Assembly (NCBI RefSeq): GCF_041146395.1
Contig: NC_090989.1
Location: 173,631,501 to 173,695,500 of the forward strand
DNA from: Eulemur rufifrons
Lineage: Eukaryota > Chordata > Mammalia > Primates > Lemuridae
Length of the DNA stretch: 64,000 nt
Reading direction: 5' to 3'
The position numbers and the translations under genes are program-made. The first letter of the stretch is position 1, and each line of letters begins with the position of its first letter. Below are positions 1-13,414 of the stretch, piece after piece. Below the pieces are notes generated by a model. The model was not told the DNA's origin. It saw only the letters and a program-made list of their open reading frames with translations, and did no database searches.

Positions 1-91
1 GCAGTGTTTTGTCTCATCATCCCTGCCTCCCCCCACCCTCCTGCAAGGAGTATACTCATGTTAATGATAGAGAAGGGAAGAAAAGCCCACA

Positions 92-112
92 CTAATAATA
101 ATAATAATAATA
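92..112. repeat. (AAT)n microsatellite
   Basis: About six or seven uninterrupted AAT units in otherwise unique intergenic DNA. It is a simple tandem repeat; no gene is associated with it. Confidence 0.85.
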
Positions 113-411
113 TCTGGCTGATCTCTACAACAGAAATCTAATAAAATATTTTTAAATAAACTAGAGAAAGGTTATATACATGGTGACTTATCTCTGGTGA
201 AAGATATATGTTAGTTAATATTAATAACATACATCTGTGTAGAAAATAACCTACATACATATTTGCTTGAAAATGCATAAAGTAGCCCTGGAAGGAGACA
301 CAAGAAATGGGTAACATTGGTTACTTGGAGTTGGGGGGAGTGAGGGGATAGAGGGTAAGTTTAAGAGGGAGAGTTTCCACTGACTACCTTTTTGTATTTT
401 GAAAAAACTGT

Positions 412-449
412 GACTGTGTCTTTTTTTTTTTTTTTTGACTGTGTCTTTT
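412..449. repeat. Poly(T) tract flanked by a direct repeat
   Basis: The 13-base string gactgtgtctttt occurs at 412-424 and again at 437-449, with only T residues between. This is the layout of a target-site duplication around a poly(A) tail inserted on the minus strand with no body sequence. Replication slippage is an alternative. Confidence 0.6.
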
Positions 450-505
450 CTGTTCTGCAAGCCTCCCTACAGATATCCGTGTTTCTTGCTTAATTTGAAT
501 TAGGG

Positions 506-506
506 A

Positions 507-542
<36 letters not shown>

Positions 543-551
543 TGTGTGTGA
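506..551. repeat. (TG)n microsatellite with a CG-rich interruption
   Basis: A run of TG dinucleotides is broken by gcgcgcatg and then resumes. It is a typical mammalian dinucleotide repeat and probably length-polymorphic. Confidence 0.9.
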
Positions 552-589
552 CTTGCAGTTGGAGGGAGTCCTAATACACTCTTCTACTT

Positions 590-1015
590 CAGTGATTTTC
601 TATAGCCTAAGGATAAATTCAAACTTCCTGACATGGTCTCAAGATCAACTTGGCTTTCTTTCCCATTTGTGTTTCTCACCAGTCCCTATCTAATGATTGC
701 TGTTCCAACCACAACCAATTGAGGACCTCATGAGTGAACCTGTAATGCCCAAGTTTTGTGCACCTTGTCCATTTGGGGTAGACCAACCTTCTATCCTTGC
801 CCTCATCTTCACAAGTCACCTCCTCTAGGAAGCCCTCTTCCTGACCTTGAAAGCTGAGCTTGATGTTCCTTTGATGTCCTTACTTAGAAACGAGCATTTG
901 CCCCATGGTATTGTCATTGCCACTTCACTGTTCTATGGACTGTAACTCCATGAGAACAAGAATGGTCTTGTTTATCACTGCATCAATGGCATCTAGCATC
1001 GCACTTAGTGACAGA
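590..1015 (+). repeat. L2 LINE 3' region fragment
   Basis: The order of motifs follows the L2 3' end: a cacctcctctaggaagccctc segment, then an aactccatgagaacaag segment, then a tail resembling the cttgtttatcactg portion. The copy is diverged and has no coding capacity; the short ORFs in it are chance. Confidence 0.6.
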
Positions 1016-1271
1016 ATTCTTTCTCAGCTAATCTCTGAATTTTTTAACTATAGAAATATCCAAATTATTGTGCAAAACAGTAGGCATTTCAAAACACCTG
1101 AAATTTGCTTCATTTGGTCCTCATCTCTGAAATATAACCTGGAGTCAGTAAAGCAAGGTGCTTCCAAGACAAGGCTTGAGAGACAGACAGTCTGGATCCA
1201 AATCTTGGTTGTGCCATTAATTGGAAAACTTAGGAAGTGACTTCTCCCTCTGTGCCTCACTGGCTCCATAA

Positions 1272-1515
1272 GAATAATGGAGAAGCAGGTTAGTTCATTG
1301 GTTAAACACAGGGGCTCTGAATTCAGGATTTCTGGCTTCAAATACCAACTCTGCCCTGGCCTAACTGTGTTATCTGGGGCAAGTCAACCTCTCTCTCCTC
1401 AGTTACTTCATCTGTAAATATGAGATAATAAACATGCCTGCTTTATAGGATTTTTGAAAAAAGCCAAGTGACAATCCATGGTAAACTCTTAATAAACATT
1501 AGCTATTATTGTACT
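1272..1515 (+). repeat. MIR SINE
   Basis: The MIR core is readable in order: ggttaaacacaggggctctga near the start, then gttatctggggcaagtcaac, a ctcagttacttcatctgtaaa stretch, and aataaacattagctattatt at the end. It is nearly full length and old. Confidence 0.85.
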
Positions 1516-2217
1516 TTTACAAATAATTGTGCCATTCTTTTCTGCCTAGAAAGTGCCTGATATCTAACAAGTATTTATTCAAGACTGAAAAATGGATGGC
1601 TTTTCCATTTTATTCTTTCTATAACAACACATATAATACATGTACAAAAATGTTTAAAGCTTGATACATTTATGAAAAATCCTGACGGTAAGAGGAAGCA
1701 TTTTTTTCTTAGATCCATCAATTTTCCATCCTACATTCATTCAGGATGTGACGACTGTGGATAAGCCATCCCATCTCTTTCTTCAGCTCCAACCACTGGC
1801 TATAAATTGACACAACTATAAATGGTTTCCAAATGTTACTAAATAAATCAGTTCTGTCCTGTTTGTGGCATGCTCTTCTCTTGTGCAATTCCATTTGGGT
1901 CACCAGGGCTCTGCCCACTAGCTGCAAATTGCCTGAAGATTTTGTGGGTGTGATATAAATGCCCAGCTCTCTCCTCAAATTTCCCTGAGTTATGGCTGCA
2001 TTACTTCAGGATAGGCTCAGAAATTTATGAGGCAAGTACCTTTCTAGAGTCAAGATACCCAGCCTGCCTTGCTTTCACTAGACCCCAGAGTAGCTTGAAT
2101 TGCAAAAGGATATTTATTATTTTACCTTAATTGTTTTGTAAGGCATCTCAAAATTCTTAATTTCACTTTGTTTTAATTTCAAAGGTAATTAATTCTAAAT
2201 ACTTCTGAAGGGTGTGA

Positions 2218-2445
2218 GGATGTTGCTACAATGCTATTATAGCTACTATGCTAAATACTACTGCTGCTACTACCATTACTGCTATCACCACCACCACTAC
2301 ACTGATACTACTATTACAGTTGCTGCTACTGTTACTACTGCTAATCCCACTATTGCTGCTACAACTACTGCTACTGTCGCTACTATTACTATTATCACTA
2401 TGACAGTCCTGTTGCTACTGCTATTAATTTTGCAGCTACACTGCT
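2218..2445. repeat. Degenerate trinucleotide (CTA/CTG/ACT) repeat
   Basis: Roughly 230 bases are built from related triplets (ctactg, ctactatta, ccaccacca). One frame is open as a low-complexity His/Tyr/Thr peptide, which follows from the repeat and does not indicate a gene. Confidence 0.85.
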
Positions 2446-2446
2446 A

Positions 2447-2580
2447 ACATTTATTGAGCACTTAACATTGCTAAGTTTGTGATAAGTGCTATATATGTGA
2501 TATGTCAATTTCTTCACACAACCACCTTGAAAGATGGATACTTTTGTTAACCTCCTTTGCTAAATATTAAAACTGAGGGG
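2447..2580 (-). repeat. MIR SINE fragment
   Basis: The string acatttattgagcacttaac followed by ttcttcacacaaccacc and gatggatac matches the 3' part of MIR in reverse orientation. It abuts the trinucleotide repeat. Confidence 0.5.
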
Positions 2581-3710
2581 TAGGCGTTTGAACTGCAAAT
2601 TGCCTCTAAAAGTTAAAGCTCTTAATCAGAGTCCTCTATTGCTTCCTATCAGTCCAGCAGAAACGGCACACACCACCTAAAAGGTTGGGATCACAAAGCA
2701 CAGAAAGCAATTGCTCTGCTTATTGGTGCAAATGAAAAATGGTGAAGATTGGCAGAATTCAAGTAATCAGCAGCAGCAATGCTACTGTCATCAGCCGCCT
2801 ATTGAGAATGTTGAACATTGGCTGCAAATATGATTCTTGGATCAAATCAATCTGCAGAATGTTGGGTTCAAGAAAGCCAGAGAGATTTCTTAACACAGAA
2901 AGACTTAACCATGCCAATGAGAACTGAGAATTTCTAAGTTAAGAGAATAGTCTTTTTTGAACGATGACCACAAAAAGCTTTTTCCACAGGATACATTATA
3001 AGACTAATATTCCTTGGAACACATTTTAGGGAATGCTAATCTAAGTCAAATGAAATCAAGGAAATAATATATATTATGTGCTTGCATAGAAAAAAAAAGA
3101 CTGGAAGGAAATGCTCTACAATATTACAACTCCAGCTAGAGGATTACCAATTATTTAAAATTTTTTATCCAATTTTTTTGTATTTCCCCAAACAACAAAT
3201 AAATGTAACTTACATTTTAAAACACAGACAATAACCACAAATAATCTTTAAGTCAATTTCAGAATAACTGCCGTTATTTTCTTACTAACTTGGGCTATGA
3301 GGATCCTACTGAAACAGGTGAAAGATAAACAAATGGGTCTGATCAGACTTGCAGAACAAGATACTTTAATCCTTAAATATTCAACATCTTTTGAAATAGC
3401 CCATTCATATTTTTCTATGACATTAGTAAATATAGCAGGCAAATGTCAAGTCTTGCTTTTTGGATACTTCAAGGATGTGACATTTCCCACCTACTTTGTC
3501 AAGAATCCACTTTATCAAAGGCAAAGACACAAAAATATTTAAAAATCATTTTTACATGTTTAGCAAGTCTATGATTTCTTTTTTTTTTCCTGGCAATTCT
3601 ATGACCTACCAAAGTCTATGAGATTTCTTGAGGGTTGTCCTCAACACATTTCACCACAAATTGATTTGTTCAATCAAGCTGTGAAATTAATGGGAGTTCA
3701 CACTTGATTA

Positions 3711-4135
3711 AAAGCATGGGTGGTTGCCCAACAACGTAAATGGACTTAATGTCATTAAACTGTACACTGGTAAATTTTATGTTATGTATATTTTACCATA
3801 TTTTTTAAAAAGCAAGGATAATTAAATGTGTTTAAGTAGCATATTTTATTTTAGATGATCCTCACAACATTAGACATTTAAAAGTATGTTCCCAGCTTTG
3901 TTCATACTAGTGACCTGGATACAACCTAAATGCCTAGCAATGAGGGACTGATGAAATAAGCTGTATCTTATTCCTACAACCCAATCCTGTAAATCTGTTT
4001 TAAAAATTGCTATTGAGCTATATTTATTATTATAGAATGGTTTCTATTATCAAGTGAAACATGCCTATTATTATATATGCCTGTAACAATGGCATATTAC
4101 AAAATTTAATATATAAAATTATATATGTATATTTA
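3711..4135 (+). repeat. Old L1 3'-end fragments
   Basis: Segment 3745-3812 has the L1M 3' tail signature (cattaaactgtacactg, then a gtatattttaccatatt tail). Segment 3890-4110 resembles the end of L1 ORF2 and 3' UTR (gttcatactagtgacctgg, cctaaatgcctagcaatgag). Both are decayed and non-coding. Confidence 0.6.
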
Positions 4136-4420
4136 TGTTATAAACACTGAAAAAAGTCTGAATCTATATCAATTTGAAACAGCAACCTTTGTTTTCTTCT
4201 TAAACGTTTCCAAGTCATTTGAATGTTTTGCTAATGTAGATATCACTTGATGATCAGAAAAACTTTAAACCGTATTTTAAGCATGTTAATATATAGGTAA
4301 TATCCTTATAAGGATCATTTTATGTGGCTAAAATCTAGGTCATTCTATACATGGAGGGGCTAGCATGCTCCTCTGTTTTACTATCTTTAAATTAAAACTT
4401 AAGAATGGAGAGAAAAACAA

Positions 4421-4763
<343 letters not shown>

Positions 4764-5653
4764 AAAAACAATTTTTTAAGGAGAAAATAATTAAATAGGT
4801 CACCAAGCCAAATTATGCAGGGGAAAACCATAACCAACAAAATCAATACTTTGAACATTTGTTCACTGTAGAATAAACCAATTTATAGACTTGGATGGAT
4901 TTTTAAAATAATCAGCTTTAAGATGTTCAGAGAAATAAAGTATAATTTTGATTTAAAAATAATTATAAATTAAATAACAGGTAAATATGGAAAAAAAAAA
5001 TAAAAAATCTTCAAACAATATAGTTATTGAAATAAACAACATAGTCAATGGGATAAACTCTAGCCGGACACAAAGGGCATTTTTGAATTGAAACATAGAA
5101 CTGAGATGTTCAGAATGTGGTGGGAGGCAAAAGGATGAAAGAGTGACTTAAGTGTGGAGAATGATTCTAAGGCTCCCATATTTGTTTAATAGGAATTCCA
5201 CATAAGAGAGTGGAGGGGATAGTGAAGAAGCAACATTTAAAGAGAAATTATGGCTAATTTTCCAGAATTGAAGAAAGACTGAAGTCCTTAGAGTGAAAGT
5301 ATTTTCTGAATACTGAGCAAAATAAAATTAAAAACCTCTTAAACCATCTGCAAGTTAAAAACATCTGCACCTGGACATACTTAAACAACTTGTAAAACTG
5401 CAGAACTTCAAAGAAACTATCAGAGAGAAAAGACATTATCTACAGAATAACAAAAATCTGAGTGACAGCAGATATCTCATCTACGATGAAAGATGCAAAA
5501 AGTCAGTAGAGTACTATAAAAACACACACGGGCCAGAGAAGCACCGAATTCAGGACACAGAGGCTCTCTCTGGGCAGAGAAAGAGGAAAGCCAAGGGAAA
5601 GGTAACCTAGGGCTGCAACTCTAACTGCAATATTTGATTCCTTTAAAAAATAT

Positions 5654-6270
5654 CTGAACACTGTTGGTGGGAATGAAAAATGCTGCAGTTGCTATGGAAA
5701 ACAGCATGGCAGTTCCTCAAAAAATTAAAAATAAAATTACCACATGATCTAACAATCCTACTTCTGGGTACATTTCCAAAAGAATTGAAAGCAGGGTCTT
5801 AAACATGCACACCTATATTCATAGTGACATTATCTATGTTAGCCAAGCGGTGAAAGCAATCTAAACATCTACCAATGGATAAATGGGTAAATGAAATGTG
5901 CTATGTACATAAAATGAAATATTATTCAGACTTAAAGGAAATTCTGTCATATGCTATAACATGGATAAAGTTTGAGGACATTAAGTGAAATAAAGCAGTC
6001 ACAAAAAGACAAATACTGTATGATTTCACTTATATGAGGTACCTAGAGTGGTCAAATTCATAGAGATACAAAGTAGAATAGAGGTTACCAGGGCTGGTGG
6101 GAGGAGGGAATCAGGAGTTGTTATTTAATGGGTTCAGAGTTTCAGTTTTGCAAGATGAGAAAGTTCTGGAGATCCACTGCACAACAATGTGAATATAATT
6201 AACACTACTGAACTGTACATTTAAAAATGATTAAGATTTTTTTTACCACAATTTAAAAAATTAGAAAAAG
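5654..6270 (+). repeat. L1M LINE 3' end (ORF2 end and 3' UTR)
   Basis: Shows the ORF2 C-terminal landmarks: ctgttggtgggaatg, atggcagttcctcaaaaa, then accaatggataaatggg and tgtatgatttcacttatatg, ending aactgtacatttaaaaatg. All frames are interrupted, so it is a dead copy. Confidence 0.85.
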
Positions 6271-6394
6271 ATGTTGAATAAAAAAACATCTGAAGCAAAT
6301 AATTTGATTGACAAAGCTGCATGGTGTGTCCACTAGTATTTATTATGTAAAATCCTACTCATTTTTCCTGATTTCACAAAAATTTCATTTAAAA

Positions 6395-6815
6395 AAAACA
6401 GAAGAATGCATAAAGAAATCGTGTTATAGGCATACAAAGGAAGACTACTCAATCTATTGATATACACAGCAACATGACTGAATTTTGAGAACGTTAGGTC
6501 GAATGAAAGAAGCCAGACACGAAAGAGTACATGTAGCAAGATTCCACTTATATGAAGGTCAAGAACAGGCAAAGTGACACCATGGAGATGGAAATCAAAA
6601 GAGCAGTGGCTTATGGAGGGTGGGGATTTACTGGAAAGTTGACACCAGGGAACATTCTGGGGTGATAGCTGTATCTTGATTGAGGTATTAGTTACGATAA
6701 GTAAATACATATGTCAAAATTGACCTACTTTTACATTTAAGATGTGGGCATTTTGTTTAGTGCAAAGCTCGTCTCAATGTATAAATAAGTTTTTAAACAA
6801 AAGATGAAGTTAAAA
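6395..6815 (+). repeat. Second L1M LINE 3' end
   Basis: Repeats the same L1 landmarks as the copy just upstream (gaaagaagccagacacgaaag, gattccacttatatgaagg, tgatagctgtatcttgattg, a 3' tail with tacttttacatttaag). It is either a separate insertion or a duplicated 3' end of the same family. Confidence 0.8.
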
Positions 6816-7409
6816 AAAAAAAGTAGGCTATTCACAAGTGAAAAAAAGAACTGCAACACTGGTGGCACCAAACACCCGAGGACACAAGGCAAAGGGCACT
6901 TCGGTTGATTGAAATGCAAGGAGAAATTTAGATAGCACAATTCTGTTACTCAAGAAGCATTCAGGACATTGGAGAAAAGGCCAGAGCTTCCAGAAACTTT
7001 AGAAGAGGAACCTGAAACCATAGGTAGTGGCTCAAGAATTTTATCAAACAGTACTAAGGTACAAACAAATCTCGTTGGTCCCTTTCCAAAGAAACGGCTG
7101 AAGAATATGGTCATTGGAAACAAGTTAATTCTAAGATAACTTGATTTTAATTATATATCGTACGTGTTCACTCTAAGAAAAATAGAAAATAGAGATAGCA
7201 GAAAGAAAACAAATTGAAATCACAAGTTAACAGATAACCACTCTTAAAATGTGGCATGTTTTCCTCCATACACTTTTTACTGAATGCTGTAATTTTTTTT
7301 CTTTTAAGCTTGTTTCCAGTCTTCTCCATCATGTGGGCAAATCTTACTTTGGGTGGAAATCTGTTCCTTTCTTTCTTGAGGGGGATCCAACAATTAGACC
7401 GTATGTTAA

Positions 7410-7785
<376 letters not shown>

Positions 7786-8044
7786 TAGTTTCTCTTTTCC
7801 TAAAGATGGGTCAATTGTTGTCTAAGATTTGTCTTTCATATTTTACCATTTATGACTTGGAATGTGTTCTATAATTTCAAGGGAATAGTATTTCTCCATG
7901 AATCATTTTTTCCTACAAATATAAAAATACCATTACCTATACTTGTATATGAAACATGACTACAAATTGCTGTAGAACATGATTTTTAAAAATGAACACA
8001 CCAGAGTTTACAAATGCAAATGAGCCTATTCCCTGCTGTAGTCC

Positions 8045-8280
8045 CTAGATGTGCACTTATCCAAATGGCTCTGCCATTCACTCAAGCATCCGTGCAATGC
8101 CTGAGAGCTGCCTCTACCCTATGGTGGATTCTGTTAAATATTCTCGATTCGATTGTTCTTCATTAGAATACAAGCTATGTAAGATCAGAAGCTGCACCTG
8201 CCTCATTTACTTCATTGTCCACAGTGCTCAGAAGAGATAAAGAGGGGCTCAAAACTGATGTGTTGAATGAATGAATGGAT
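8045..8280 (+). repeat. L2 LINE 3' end fragment
   Basis: Ends in the L2-like tail gtgttgaatgaatgaatgg, preceded by a segment resembling the tagaatacaagct region. It is weakly conserved. Confidence 0.5.
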
Positions 8281-8600
8281 GGTAATACATTGCCGTTTCC
8301 TGAGAGTCAACTGATTGTTGAAATAATCTGCAGTCTTGCAGGATGACCATCCCTGTCCCTCCCTCCCACACCTCCTCTCTCTTTCCATTGTGATTGAGAT
8401 TTCATGAGTAAGCTTGAGGGTGACAGGAGCCAGGTTTAGGGAGGTAGGTGGTGACCAGATAATGTAAAGCCTTGGAGAATGTGATAAAGCATTCATATTT
8501 TATTCTACATGCAATTGGAAACTACTGCAAGAGAATTCCAAGGAAATGAAATGATTTGTATTTTTAAAAGGATCCCTATGACTGCATGAATAGATTTCAG

Positions 8601-8914
8601 GCTGGGTGCAGTGGTTCACGCCTGTAATCCTAGCACTCTGGGAGGCCAAGGCAGGAGGATTTCTTGAGCTGGGGAGTTCAAGACCAGCCTGAGCAAGAGC
8701 GAGACCCCGTCTCTACTGAAGATAGAAAAAGTTAGCCGGTTGTGGTAGTGCACGCCTGTAGTCTCAGCTACTCGGGAGGCTGAGGCAGGAGGATCGCTTG
8801 AGCCCAGGAGTTTGAGGTTGCTGTGAGCTATGATGATGCCATGGCACTCTGGCCCAGGCAACACAGTGAGACTCTGTCTCAAAAACAAAAACAAACAAAC
8901 AAGCAAAAAACAGA
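8601..8914 (+). mobile_element. Alu, strepsirrhine type
   Basis: Runs from gctgggtgcagtggttcacg to an A-rich (acaaacaaac) tail. Target-site duplications are gaatagatttcag (8588-8600) and gaataaatttcag (8915-8927), one mismatch. The left arm reads cctagcactctgggaggc, as in lemur Alus. Confidence 0.93.
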
Positions 8915-9629
8915 GAATAAATTTCAGAAGGACAAAAATGGAAGGAAGTGAGGACATGTAGGAAGCTACTGAAGAAACCCAGAAGAAAGAAGGTGGCAGC
9001 TTGGACTAAAGAAGTCATAATGGGAAAGGTGAAAAATGGATTGCTTCTAGATATATTTTGGTGATAGAACAGACAGGGATCCAGGAATCTAATTTGCAGG
9101 AACTGACGGGAGGGAATGACTTCCACATGCCTTGCAGAAACGAATAAATTCCTACTATTTCAGTCTTTAAATTTCAGTTTATAAAATTCTAATTCCAGTG
9201 AATGGGCACCTGATAGGCTTAGCCAGGATGCTGTGGGGAGGGTGGGGCATCTTGACTGGCTGCTCCACAAACAATTCTATCTAACGGGGAAGAGGATGGT
9301 TCCCTAAGAATTATTGGGGTGCTGTTCTCAGGAGAAAAAGGAATCATGGCTGGGTTGGCAAAAATGCAACATATATTTCCTACATGTGTGCTAAATTTAT
9401 AGTCACATCACTGATATTTTATAGGAAAAAATATCATGGCTTATCATATTATTGAACACAATAATATTAACACTAGCTCATAAAGCATTAAAGAAATATG
9501 CAAGTAAAATAACTGTGTAAAAAGATTAAGATATTTCCTTATCCATCTCGTTGTCTTTCTGTTCTCTACTTACTTAGTTGCATAATATATGGCTTTAGAT
9601 TATGCCAGCTAAATGCAAAACGGAGACGG

Positions 9630-9870
9630 CTTTAAAGTAGGGAAAAATCCACTTAGTTGGGCATCAGAGGCCTGTAGCCTGGCTCTTATAAGCTGTAATT
9701 CCATGAGCAAATCACTTACCCTCTCAAAGTGGAGTTTCTCCATCTGTGAAATGTTGTCAAATGTGTGTACCTGACAGGTTGTTGTTGGAACCAACTGAGA
9801 ATGTCTGTGAAAACACTTGGAAAATTCTGAGCCATCCAAATACAAGGTATGGTTATTAATGTAGACTATT
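9630..9870 (+). repeat. MIR SINE
   Basis: Contains gtagcctggctcttataagc, gagcaaatcacttaccctc, ttctccatctgtgaaatg and a ggttattaa end, in MIR order. Diverged. Confidence 0.65.
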
Positions 9871-9984
9871 TCAGTATTAGGAATTCTGATTTCTTTATAT
9901 TTCCTATAAAGTTCTGTGTCTTACTCTCCCTGGTTTATACATTTGGACTGGAATAGCATCAGTGTGCTATTTTCCCAGCTGACC

Positions 9985-10130
9985 CCAATCTGAATTTCAA
10001 AAAACAGCTTAAATATCACCTCTTCCAAGAAGCCTTATCTATTCTTCCCCTGTTAGGTGTTTTCTTTTTAGACTCTGAACAACCTATGCTACCTCTATTA
10101 AAACACATCATACTGTACTATGTCATAGAT
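9985..10130 (+). repeat. L2 LINE fragment
   Basis: The phrase tatcacctcttccaagaagc is diagnostic of the L2 3' UTR region; the following 100 bases are weakly similar. Confidence 0.5.
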
Positions 10131-10358
10131 AAAAGGATTTCTCTTGTTAACTCTATTTCCTTGTGTGTTAGTTCTTCCATTTCATTATTTTGTTGTCTTC
10201 CTCTTACAATGTTAGTTTTCTCAGCTGTTTGATGATTTTTGTGTGTGCTCACCTTTGCATTTGAGATTAACTGTTAGCCTATTGTGAATGCTAACTTTCT
10301 CCTTACTACAGCCTGAATAGTGATTACAAATAAGGCATGGACATGTTTGCTGGACAGC

Positions 10359-10742
10359 TGCTATGGTTTGAATGTATCCTACAAATTTCATGTGTTGGAA
10401 ACTTAATCCCCAACACAATAGTGTTGAGAGGTGGGACCCTTGAAAGGTGATTAGGTCATGAGGACATTGCCCTCAAGAATGGATTAATGTCTTTATGGTG
10501 GGAGTGCATTCATCATTGCAAGAGTGGTTTTGTTACCAAAGCAAGCTCAGCCCTCTCTTGATCTCTCTTGCCATGTGATACCTTCTGCCATGTTATGATG
10601 CAGCAAAAAGGCCCTCACCAAATGCAGCCCCTCAATCTTGGACTTCCCAGCCCCCAGAACCATGAACCAAATAAATATTCATTCATTATAAATTACCCAG
10701 TCTCATGTATTCTGTTATAGCAGCACAAAACAGACTAAGACA
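10359..10742 (+). mobile_element. Solitary MaLR LTR (MLT1/MST type)
   Basis: Starts TG (tgctatggtttgaatgt) and ends CA (gactaagaca) in the way of MaLR LTRs. Internal landmarks are aacttaatccccaacac, gaggtgggaccc, ttggacttcccagcc and an aaataaat poly(A)-signal region. No internal region is present, so it is a solo LTR. Subfamily not assigned. Confidence 0.85.
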
Positions 10743-11099
10743 GCAGTATATGCTAGTAGTTAGTTTTCCAAATGGTAATGTCTTCAGTTAACATATTTTT
10801 TACCATTCTTCACTGTGTAAAAAAGAGGAAAGATGGCATTCTAATAGATAAAAGATAACTATTAGTAAAATGATCTAAAGTTTAGTTATTTCTTGCCTCC
10901 TTTACAACAAAAGATTTGCCAATGTCTCAAGCATCAGAAAGCTTTACAAAGACAAGAGTTATATCTGTTCTTTATGTATTTGCATGGTTCACTGCACAGA
11001 AAAGGTAATCAAATATTTTGGCTGCATAAATGAATGAATGAATGAGCCACTTAGGTGGTTGGGGGAAAATGAAAGATATGAATGGTAAAAATAATTGGG

Positions 11100-13400
11100 T
11101 AAATTTATGAGGTCCATAAGAACACAAAAAAAGCCACAACTCACGTGTCCCCTTCTCTGCCCTGAAGGAACCGTCCCTTCTCATCAGAGTTTCTACCAGG
11201 CCACAGGGCTTACACAAGGGGATTTCACCTCCCACTCCATCAGGACACAGATCTCATCACCTTGCAATTGTATGCAGCCTGGAGAGCAACCAGAGTGTCA
11301 GCTTACACAGCAAGGCTGTTGGGGGTTGTGTGACATCTTTCAAACAACTTGAACCAAAAATAACCAATCGTAGTCCAAAAGAGCCAACCAGACTGGAGCT
11401 AGTCTTTAAGCTACAAAAGTCACAATTAATTCACCTTGTAAGCTTTTGCTATTCTAGATAAAATCATAGAATTAGAGGTGAGAAAATGCCACCCATGATC
11501 AGAAATGAGTCCTGATTTTCCCTCCAGTTTTTAAGGCATAGCCAATATGCAGGATTATTTCAGAGCTTTTCAGTTACACTGGTTCATATTTCATTGCTCA
11601 GTAAACCATTTCATTGGACCATGAACACTTTTTAGCAATACAATTCCTACTATGTTCAGAATTTCATATTTTAAAAACATTTTGTTTTCCAGGAGTAGTT
11701 CAGACATTTAACCCACCCAGCAAGGAGAATCAACAACAAAACTAGTAAGAGAATTAGAACTAGAGATTTATTTGTGGCCACCCTACTACTATCATTTTTT
11801 TTTAAAGTCACTGTCTCCCTAATCCTGTGACCAACATCATTCCTTAAGTAGTTCACATATTTCCTGGGTCCTATTTTTAAATTAATGAAAGTGTCATATG
11901 GCAAGTGATTCAAAACAAATTTCACACCATTGGCTTCTGGTCCCCCACCTGCCTCAGTAAACCTCACTAAGTTACTGATTGAACCACATAGTTTATTGTC
12001 TTTGGTTGCCAAATATTCCCTGACTTTGCTCATCAAATGTTTCCATGTAACACAAACTAACATCACTTTAAAAAATACTTGTATGTATGATGGAGGCTTC
12101 TAAAATTGAAAAAAAATATTTATCTGTCTCTGTCCAACTGCAATCCACTGAAATGCAATCTGGGGATTACAGAGGGTCAGATGTTGCTTTTGTAATAACA
12201 ACCACCCAGCAACTAGAGGAATAAAAGTGAGAGGCTCTGGGAATGAGGCAATGGTATGGGGACATAGTATTTGAATGTTAGTGCAGGCACTAATTTGGGA
12301 GGAGAAATTATTCTACTGTAGTTTTTACTAAAATCATTTTTGAGGTTATTTATATAATAGCATGTATGATTTCTATGATTATGATCTTTTTTCAAAGTGT
12401 GTGATTCAAGAATAAAGAGGAATGGCATGCCAAAGTTTCATGAAAAAATAAGATAATTATTAGCATGTTTTGATTTAAAGTAAATCTATCTCTTGCATTT
12501 ATCCTAATAGATTTTGCTTGTTCGTGGCATCAGAATATATGTAAAAAGCTTAAACTCCTCTTGAGAGCCCAAACACGTGTATATAATCTGTTCATCAATC
12601 AGTTATTTAAATTAAAATAGAATCTTAACTAGTGCAAAATTAGTTCTTTTTCATTAGGCAAGATAAATAAACAGCAGAACTACCCAATTGCTAGCTACTA
12701 AGGCATCTGAGTGGCCTGCCAAGGCCATGTCAGGGCATGATCCAGCAGAAAATACAACTACTACTGCTGGCTGAGGCTCGTATTACAGACCTGGGATGAT
12801 AAATACACGGCACTCATATCATCACTCTTATGTCATATCCATGGCAGACATTACTAATCAATCATGATACTCTTTAAGCCTAGGAGCAACCTCAGGATCC
12901 TTCACAGAGCCTCATACCAGGCAGCTACCATCAGTCAAGTCAGTGTTTGAGATGAAACATATATTCAAACTCAATTAAAACCATTTATTAAGAAATCGGG
13001 TTTTGTTCCTTGCAACCATTGTTTGCACTTTGGGCTACCAGTCACTCCTTTTCCCTTTTAAGGTTCCAATCCATGGAGGATATATACAGGGATCAATAGC
13101 AAAAAGCAATGGCAAAGTACAAGTTTATTCATTGCTAGGTAAGAAAGCCACACCGTACAGCAAATCCTCGGACCTGGCTCAGGCCCAAGCACAAAGCAGG
13201 AGTCCTCCGTCTTAGTCCCTTTGAAGAAACTGTATCTTGAGAGATGCTAACTTGGGACCTCTCTGGAGTCTGGGGGTGGAGGAAATAAAGAGGGAGGGAT
13301 GGTGGGAGGGGGAAGAGGACAATCAAAAAGGAGCAGGAAAGAATGAATAGGGCAAGTCAGGCCCTAAGAGGGGCCCTGAATTAGCTTACTGACTTTACCA
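11100..13400. other. Intergenic stretch without recognised genes
   Basis: Apart from one 131-codon ORF (separate entry) and a few weak old-repeat resemblances, nothing here matches a gene, RNA or known element that I can name. No CpG cluster or splice-ready exon was seen. Confidence 0.5.
11671..12066 (-). other. Unrecognised 131-codon ORF, probably fortuitous
   Basis: An open frame of 131 codons on the minus strand in AT-rich DNA where stops are frequent. The product would have a mixed N-terminal two-thirds and a hydrophobic, Leu-rich stretch near residues 102-118 that could span a membrane, followed by a short Lys/Cys tail. I do not recognise it as any family. There is no visible promoter, exon context, poly(A) tail or target duplication to mark it as a gene or retrocopy. 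The low-complexity hydrophobic part comes from a run of CTN/ATT codons. Confidence 0.12.
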
Positions 13401-13414
13401 CATCTCCTTACAAA

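Noticed and set aside
1048..1341. Overlapping ORFs on both strands around 905-1341
   Set aside because: They fall in L2 and MIR sequence; both strands are open by chance.
10359..10742. Endogenous retrovirus with coding region
   Set aside because: Only solitary MaLR LTRs are present (also at 24222 and 30332); no gag, pol or env-like frames adjoin them.
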